DNA of 12,351 bases. It comes from JAOPZY01 sp036495025 (GTDB taxonomy: Bacteria; Actinomycetota; CADDZG01; JAHWKV01; JAOPZY01). Where the stretch lies: the NCBI GenBank assembly GCA_036495025.1, contig DASXNO010000097.1, positions 1 to 12,351 of the forward strand. Reading direction: 5' to 3'. The notes under the pieces are model-generated. The model ran no database searches. It saw only the letters and a program-made list of their open reading frames with translations, and had not been told where the DNA came from. Shown here piece after piece: positions 8,229 through 12,351 of the stretch; positions within the stretch are counted from its first letter, which is position 1, and each line of letters opens with the position of its first letter. The translations under genes and the position numbers were made by a program.

Positions 8229-9167
8229 GTGAAGACGCACAGCACGAAGCAAGCACTGGCCGTCGCCCTGGCAGGCGAGCGCCGGGAGGGCAGGACCGTC
8301 GGGTTCGTCCCGACGATGGGGGCGCTCCATGCGGGCCACCTTTCCCTTCTGCAGCGGGCGAGAGCCGACAACGACGTCGTTGTGGCATCCGTCTTCGTGA
8401 ACCCCCTCCAGTTCGGCCCCAGCGACGACCTCGCCCGCTATCCACGCGACCTGGAGGCCGACGCAGCGCTCGCCGCCGGGGCGGGAGTCGATCACCTGTT
8501 CGCTCCGGACGTCGCCGAGATGTATCCGCAGGGCTCCATCGCCACCCGCGTGGACGTGGGTCCGATCGGCGACATCGGGGAGGGGGCGTGGCGTCCGGGC
8601 TTCTTCGCCGGGGTTGCCACCGTGTGCTGCAAGCTCTTCCACATCGTCGGCCCCGATCGGGCCTACTTCGGGCAGAAGGACGCCCAGCAGCTCGCCGTCA
8701 TCCGGCAACTGGTGGCCGACCTCGATCTGCCCCTGGAGATCGTGGGGTGCCCGACGGTCCGGGAGCACGACGGTCTCGCCCTCTCGAGCCGCAACGCCTA
8801 CCTCGACCCGGAGGCTCGCCGGGCGGCTCCGGCTCTCGCGGCGGCCCTGATGGCCGCCCGGGATGCGGCGGCGGGCGGGGAGGAGTCGGCGGCCGAGCTG
8901 CGATGGATCGTGGAGACCTGCCTGGAGGCCGAGCCGGGCATCCACCTGCAGTACGTCGATCTGTTCGATCCTGCTACGTTCTCGGCCCTGGAGCGGCTGG
9001 ACGGGCGGGGGGTCCTGGCGGCGGCGGCCTACGTGGCCGGCACCCGCCTGATCGACAACGTGGAGTTGGTTTCCCCAGCGCTGCAGCCCGAACGGGCCGC
9101 TGGATTGGCAACGGAGGTGGGGGCCGGGATGAACCGGGCAGCCGGGATGAAACGGGGGGCGGCATGA
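8229..9167 (+). CDS. panC: Pantothenate synthetase (pantoate-beta-alanine ligase)
   Basis: Catalyses ATP-dependent condensation of pantoate with beta-alanine via a pantoyl-adenylate; cytosolic, usually a dimer. The product is 312 residues. Visible are the nucleotide-binding PTMGALHAGH (28-37, an HxGH-type motif), VFVNPLQFGPSDDLARYPRD (55-74), FGQKD (147-151) and the KMSKS-like SSRN (186-189). The family usually ends near residue 280; here a ~30-residue tail carries a small duplicated motif (AGMNRA/AGMKRG). The start is GTG at 8229, with AAGGAA 11 bases upstream. It overlaps panD by ATGA, so the two are probably translationally coupled. panB, which supplies pantoate, is not in the window. Confidence 0.97.
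   Translation: MKTHSTKQALAVALAGERREGRTVGFVPTMGALHAGHLSLLQRARADNDVVVASVFVNPLQFGPSDDLARYPRDLEADAALAAGAGVDHLFAPDVAEMYPQGSIATRVDVGPIGDIGEGAWRPGFFAGVATVCCKLFHIVGPDRAYFGQKDAQQLAVIRQLVADLDLPLEIVGCPTVREHDGLALSSRNAYLDPEARRAAPALAAALMAARDAAAGGEESAAELRWIVETCLEAEPGIHLQYVDLFDPATFSALERLDGRGVLAAAAYVAGTRLIDNVELVSPALQPERAAGLATEVGAGMNRAAGMKRGAA
9123..9156 (+). repeat. Tandem 18-nt repeat at the 3' end of panC
   Basis: GCCGGGATGAACCGGG (9123-9138) is repeated at 9141-9156 with one base changed, a period of 18 bases. It keeps the panC frame and encodes AGMNRA and AGMKRG in the C-terminal tail, just before the panD start. It looks like a recent local duplication in a dispensable tail. Confidence 0.75.
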
Positions 9168-9586
9168 GACGGATGATGTTGCTGGGCAAGGTCCACCGTG
9201 CGACGGTGACCGACGCCAACCTCAACTACGAGGGCAGCCTGACGCTGGACCCGGACCTGATGGAGGCCGCCGGGATGCTGCCCTACGAGCAGGTGCAGGT
9301 CCTCGACATCGACAACGGGGCCCGCCTCACCACGTATCTCATCGAGGGGGAGCGTTCGACTGGCCAGGTCTGCATCAACGGTGCCGCCGCCCGGCTCGTG
9401 GCGCCGGGCGACAAGGTGATCGTCGTCGCCTACGCCGAGATGGAGGACGAGGAGGCCCGTTCCCACACGCCCAGGGTGGTCCTCGTCGACGGGGCCAACC
9501 GGCCGATCACGCAGCCCCCGGACACCGCCGGCTCCAGCGGGGCGGGCGCGGGCCGCCCGGCAGCGTACGATAAGGGTCGTCCGTAG
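9164..9586 (+). CDS. panD: Aspartate 1-decarboxylase proenzyme
   Basis: Pyruvoyl-dependent enzyme making beta-alanine from L-aspartate, the partner substrate of PanC; cytosolic tetramer. The product is 140 residues. The proenzyme self-cleaves between G24 and S25 in NYEGS; S25 becomes the pyruvoyl group. K9 (LLGKVHRATVT), Y22, R54 and the TYLIEGERSTGQVCINGAAA region match the family. The start is the ATG overlapping the panC stop (ATGA), preceded by a G-rich run. The N-terminus MRRMMLLGKVHRA aligns closely with E. coli PanD, supporting it. The last ~25 residues (Gly/Ala/Pro/Ser-rich) extend beyond the conserved core. Made directly beside panC, it supplies beta-alanine to it. Confidence 0.97.
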   Translation: MRRMMLLGKVHRATVTDANLNYEGSLTLDPDLMEAAGMLPYEQVQVLDIDNGARLTTYLIEGERSTGQVCINGAAARLVAPGDKVIVVAYAEMEDEEARSHTPRVVLVDGANRPITQPPDTAGSSGAGAGRPAAYDKGRP

Positions 9587-9684
9587 TTTTTCGGGGACCG
9601 GCCGCCCCGAGACCCAGCCCATAGAGATTTCTCGGGGGAGGGCCTCACCCGAGACCCTGGCTCCGCAGGAGACCGAGGCGACCC
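9587..9684 (+). promoter_or_regulatory. coaX leader with alternative pairing segments
   Basis: Four complementary segments lie between panD and coaX: A TCGGGG (9591-9596), B CCCCGAGA (9605-9612), C TCTCGGGG (9630-9637) and D CCCGAGA (9648-9654). A can pair with B (6 bp) while C pairs with D (7 bp); alternatively B pairs with C (8 bp, perfect), which excludes both others. Segments B and D sit in a 10-base direct repeat, CCCGAGACCC (9606-9615 and 9648-9657). The C-D hairpin ends 12 bases before AGGAG (9667-9671), upstream of the coaX ATG. The layout resembles an attenuator or translational switch, but no T-tract follows a hairpin. A local duplication in GC-rich DNA could also create it. Confidence 0.45.
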
Positions 9685-10461
9685 ATGTTGCTCGCCGTCG
9701 ACACCGGCAACACGCAGACCCATATCGGCATCTTCCGTAAGGAGAGCCTGGTCGCGCAGTGGCGCACCTCGACGGAGCCGGGCCGGACTGCGGACGAGCT
9801 CGCCCTGATCTTCCAGCAGTTCCTCGCCCTCGTCGGCCTCTCCTTCTCCCGCGAGGTGACGGGGGTCGTGCTCGGCAGCGTGGTCCCGGCGCAGACGACG
9901 GCCCTCCGGGAGATGGTTGCCAGGTACTTCCATTTCGAGCCCGTGGTGGTGGCGGCGGGCATCCGGACGGGGCTGCCCGTGAAGACCGACCACCCGAGGG
10001 AGGTGGGCGCCGATCGCATCGTCAACGCCGTCGCAGCCCTCGACCTCGTTGCGCCGCCGCTGATCGTCATCGACTTCGGCACGGCCACGACCTTCGACGC
10101 CGTCGGGGAGCGCGCCGAGTACCTGGGCGGTGCCATCGCCCCCGGCCTGGAGATCTCCGCCGACGCCCTCTTCCGCGTGGCCGCCCAGATCCAGAAGGTG
10201 GAGCTGATTCCACCGGAGGAGGTCATCGGACGGTCCACGGTGGAGGCGGTCCGCTCCGGAGTGCTCCTCGGCGCGGCGGCCATGGTGGACGGGATGATCG
10301 AGCGGATGTCCAAGGCCCTCGGGGGCCAGGTCTGCGTGCTCGCCACCGGTGGGCTTGCGCCCAAGGTGCTCCCCGCGTGCAACACCACCATCCGCCATGA
10401 GCCCGACCTCACCCTCATGGGCCTCCGCCTCATCTACGAGCGCAATGCCGGCCCCGTCTGA
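9685..10461 (+). CDS. coaX: Type III pantothenate kinase
   Basis: Phosphorylates pantothenate to 4'-phosphopantothenate, the first step of CoA synthesis; cytosolic dimer of the ASKHA fold. The type III form is known to be insensitive to CoA feedback and to need a monovalent cation. The 258-residue product shows the phosphate-binding AVDTGNT (4-10), the GADR motif (108-111) followed by IVNAVAA, the second phosphate motif DFGTATTFD (130-138) and GGAIAPGLEIS (148-158). The start is ATG at 9685, with GAGG six bases and AGGAG 13 bases upstream. It follows panD after 98 bases of structured leader and overlaps lysS. It uses the pantothenate made by PanC, which explains the cluster. Confidence 0.96.
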   Translation: MLLAVDTGNTQTHIGIFRKESLVAQWRTSTEPGRTADELALIFQQFLALVGLSFSREVTGVVLGSVVPAQTTALREMVARYFHFEPVVVAAGIRTGLPVKTDHPREVGADRIVNAVAALDLVAPPLIVIDFGTATTFDAVGERAEYLGGAIAPGLEISADALFRVAAQIQKVELIPPEEVIGRSTVEAVRSGVLLGAAAMVDGMIERMSKALGGQVCVLATGGLAPKVLPACNTTIRHEPDLTLMGLRLIYERNAGPV

Positions 10462-11842
10462 CGGCGCCCCGCTGCGCTTCGACCGGACCTCGACGCCAGG
10501 GGAACTGGTCGCCAAGTACGGATCGCTCGAGCCCGGAGCCACGACGGGTGAGATCCACCGCGTCGCCGGGCGGATCCAGACGACCCGCGGCCACGGCAAG
10601 GTGGCATTCGCCGATCTCGGCGACTGGGGCGGCAAGATCCAGCTCTTCGGCCAGGCGGCGCGCCTCGGCGACCGCTTCGAGGACTTCCTCGGCCTGGGCG
10701 TCGGCGACTGGGTGGGGGCCTGGGGCGAGGTGGTGACGACGCGCACCGGCGAGCTGTCGATCCTCGTCGACGGCTTCGAGTTGCTCGCCAAGTCCCGCCG
10801 GCCGTGGCCGGACAAGCGCTCGGGGCTCCAGGACATCGAGCGCCGGCACCGCCAGCGGTACCTCGACCTCGCCACGAACCCCCGTGCGCGGGAGGTGCTG
10901 GCGGCTCGCTCGAAGACCGTGGCCGAGATCCGGCGGTGGCTGACGGACCGTGGCTACATCGAGGTCGAGACGCCGATGCTGCACCCCATCCCCGGCGGGG
11001 CACTTGCGCGGCCGTTCGTCACCCACCACGAGACCCTCGGCGTCGACCTCTACCTGCGCATCGCCCCCGAGCTGTACCTCAAGCGGCTGCTGGTCGGTGG
11101 ACTGGAACGCGTGTTCGAGCTCAACCGGAACTTCCGCAACGAGGGAGTCTCCACCCAGCACAACCCCGAGTTCACGATGCTCGAGGCCTACCAGGCCTAT
11201 GGCGACTACACGGACATGGCGGACCTGCTGGAGAGCCTGATCCGCGACGTCGCCCAGTCGGTCACCGGGGGCCTCGTCGTGCCCTGGCACGACGGCGACA
11301 TCGACGTCGGGACGTTCCGGCGCGCCCGGCTCGTGGACCTCGTCCGGGAGGCGGGTGCGGACCCCGACGGCGACCTCGCCGCCGAATGCGAGCGGCTCGG
11401 CATCCCCTTCGACCCGAGGTGGCCCTGGGGCAAGCTCCTGGTCGAGATCTACGAGAAGAAGGTCGAGCACACCCTGATCCAGCCGACGTTCGTGCTGGAC
11501 TTTCCCCGCGACGTCTCGCCCCTCGCCCGCACCCATCGCTCCGACCCCCGCTTCACCGAGCACCTCGAGCTGATCATCGGCGGCATGGAGATCGCCCCGG
11601 CCTACTCCGAGCTCAACGATCCGGTCGAACAGCTGGCCAGGTTCCAGGCGCAGGCCGGGGGCGCCGCCGGCCCCGAGGGCGAGGCCCACCGCATCGACGA
11701 GGACTTCCTCACCGCCCTGGAGTACGGGATGCCGCCCGCCGGGGGCCTGGGCCTCGGCATCGACCGCCTGGTGATGCTGCTGACGGACTCGCCCTCGATC
11801 CGCGACGTCATCCTGTTCCCGGCCCTCCGCCCCGAGGACTGA
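10445..11842 (+). CDS. lysS: Class II lysyl-tRNA synthetase
   Basis: Charges tRNA-Lys with lysine; cytosolic dimer. The product is 465 residues. An OB-fold anticodon-binding domain (about 33-113, GEIHRVAGRIQTTR...) is followed by the class II catalytic core. The core contains GGALARPFVTHHETLGVDLYLRIAPELYLKRLLVGG, motif 2 FRNEGVSTQHNPEFT (230-244) and motif 3 GLGLGIDRL (434-442). It is about 30-40 residues shorter than typical bacterial LysRS because the N-terminal helix before the OB-fold is nearly absent. The start is the ATG at 10445, inside the coaX 3' end (17-nt overlap) with no strong ribosome binding site, so translation probably depends on coupling. A longer start would run deep into coaX. 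A convergent ACT gene ends three bases past its stop. Confidence 0.95.
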   Translation: MPAPSDGAPLRFDRTSTPGELVAKYGSLEPGATTGEIHRVAGRIQTTRGHGKVAFADLGDWGGKIQLFGQAARLGDRFEDFLGLGVGDWVGAWGEVVTTRTGELSILVDGFELLAKSRRPWPDKRSGLQDIERRHRQRYLDLATNPRAREVLAARSKTVAEIRRWLTDRGYIEVETPMLHPIPGGALARPFVTHHETLGVDLYLRIAPELYLKRLLVGGLERVFELNRNFRNEGVSTQHNPEFTMLEAYQAYGDYTDMADLLESLIRDVAQSVTGGLVVPWHDGDIDVGTFRRARLVDLVREAGADPDGDLAAECERLGIPFDPRWPWGKLLVEIYEKKVEHTLIQPTFVLDFPRDVSPLARTHRSDPRFTEHLELIIGGMEIAPAYSELNDPVEQLARFQAQAGGAAGPEGEAHRIDEDFLTALEYGMPPAGGLGLGIDRLVMLLTDSPSIRDVILFPALRPED

Positions 11843-11845
11843 CGC

Positions 11846-12226
11846 CTACAGGCCCCGGCGCGCCCTGTGGAGGTCGTCGACGGCGACCACCATCTCCTTG
11901 TCCCCGGCCCTCCCCCCGGAGATGTAGAGGCTCGTGATGTTGATGCCAGCATTTGCCAGCTGCCGCGCGAAGCGGCCCAGCTCGCCCGGGCGGTCGTCCA
12001 GGGAGATCGTCAGCACCTCCTGCACTCCCACAATCTCCCAGCAGGCGTCCCGCAGGGCCGACACGGCTCGGTCAGCCTCTTGAACGACGAAGTGGAGGAA
12101 ACCCCGGCCGTCGTGCGTGAAGGCGGCGGCGGCCGTGATGTTGACGCCGGCCTCGCCCAGCAGTTCACCCAGGGAAGCCATCATCCCCGGGCGGTCCTCG
12201 GCTTCGATGACGATCTCGGTCGGCAC
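11846..12226 (-). CDS. Tandem ACT-domain protein of unknown role
   Basis: A 126-residue protein consisting only of two ACT domains (about 3-62 and 70-120), the small ligand-binding fold that usually senses amino acids in regulated enzymes. Each domain has the Asp-Arg-Pro-Gly turn, as EDRPGMMASLGELLGEAGVNI and DDRPGELGRFARQLANAGINI. No catalytic domain is attached, so a regulatory or ligand-sensing role is likely; GcvR-like regulators and stand-alone ACT proteins are the nearest types. The start is GTG at 12226, with a weak AGGCAGG about ten bases upstream. On its strand TAGGAT (12266-12271) could be a -10. It is convergent to lysS with three bases between stops. A lysine link suggested by position is inference only. 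Confidence 0.85.
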   Translation of the reverse strand: MPTEIVIEAEDRPGMMASLGELLGEAGVNITAAAAFTHDGRGFLHFVVQEADRAVSALRDACWEIVGVQEVLTISLDDRPGELGRFARQLANAGINITSLYISGGRAGDKEMVVAVDDLHRARRGL

Positions 12227-12295
12227 GGTAGCTGGACCTGCCTGTCCCTTGGTACGAGCATCCAGATCCTATACCGTGTTCCCGGTTCGGAGGAG

Positions 12296-12324
12296 TTCTC
12301 GCTCACGCCGATCAGGCATACAAT
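12296..12324 (+). promoter_or_regulatory. Possible outward promoter at the right edge
   Basis: TACAAT at 12319-12324 (five of six to TATAAT) lies 17 bases after a weak TTCTCG (12296-12301, three of six to TTGACA). It would start transcription near 12331, pointing out of the window. A GTG at 12337 opens a frame to the edge (GTG GCC CAA ACT), but too little is visible to call a gene. In related loci clpC or lsr2 often lies beyond lysS. The remaining 12227-12295 holds only the weak ACT-gene signals. Confidence 0.35.
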
Positions 12325-12351
12325 GGGAATTGCGAAGTGGCCCAAACTTCA

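Noticed and set aside
9587..9610. TTTTT plus TCGGGG/CCCCGA hairpin as an intrinsic terminator after panD
   Set aside because: The T-run precedes the stem on the plus strand instead of following it, and coaX continues the same pathway in the same direction.

Overview
The window is a GC-rich chromosomal segment with twelve protein-coding genes, the first cut by the left edge. Gene content and order (tilS, hpt, ftsH, folate genes, panC, panD, coaX, lysS) match a cofactor/housekeeping neighbourhood known from Actinomycetota such as Mycobacterium, where ftsH is followed by folE-folP-folB-folK and then panC-panD-coaX-lysS. With the high GC, GTG/TTG starts and possible leaderless genes, this points to an actinobacterium. 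The compact layout and the folP-folB fusion suggest a lineage away from the mycolic-acid group, but I cannot name the class from this alone.

Left block (1-3973, + strand): the 3' part of tilS (tRNA-Ile lysidine synthetase), hpt (purine salvage) with its own promoter inside the end of tilS, and ftsH (membrane AAA+ metalloprotease) with a GTG start and a possible leaderless promoter.

Middle block (4003-6349): three genes not usually part of this neighbourhood. They are a class V PLP-dependent enzyme (+), a convergent two-domain VOC/glyoxalase-like protein (-), and a divergent small YciI-like protein (+). They sit where folE is found in related loci; no folE is present in the window.

Folate block (6378-8101, +): a single ORF fusing dihydropteroate synthase (FolP) to dihydroneopterin aldolase (FolB), then folK with a 4-nt stop/start overlap. 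Together they cover three steps from dihydroneopterin to dihydropteroate.

Pantothenate/CoA block (8229-10461, +): panC, panD (ATGA overlap) and coaX make beta-alanine, then pantothenate, then 4'-phosphopantothenate. A clear sigma-A-type promoter precedes panC and its -35 lies in one arm of a 65-nt imperfect palindrome. The 98-nt panD-coaX gap holds segments that can form mutually exclusive hairpins.

Right end: lysS (class II lysyl-tRNA synthetase) overlaps the end of coaX by 17 nt. A convergent two-ACT-domain protein ends 3 nt away, and a possible outward promoter lies near the right edge. No mobile elements, CRISPR arrays, tRNAs or rRNAs were seen. No gap between genes exceeds 300 bases. 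I see no wholly new multi-gene system; the most interesting signals are non-coding, around panC and coaX.
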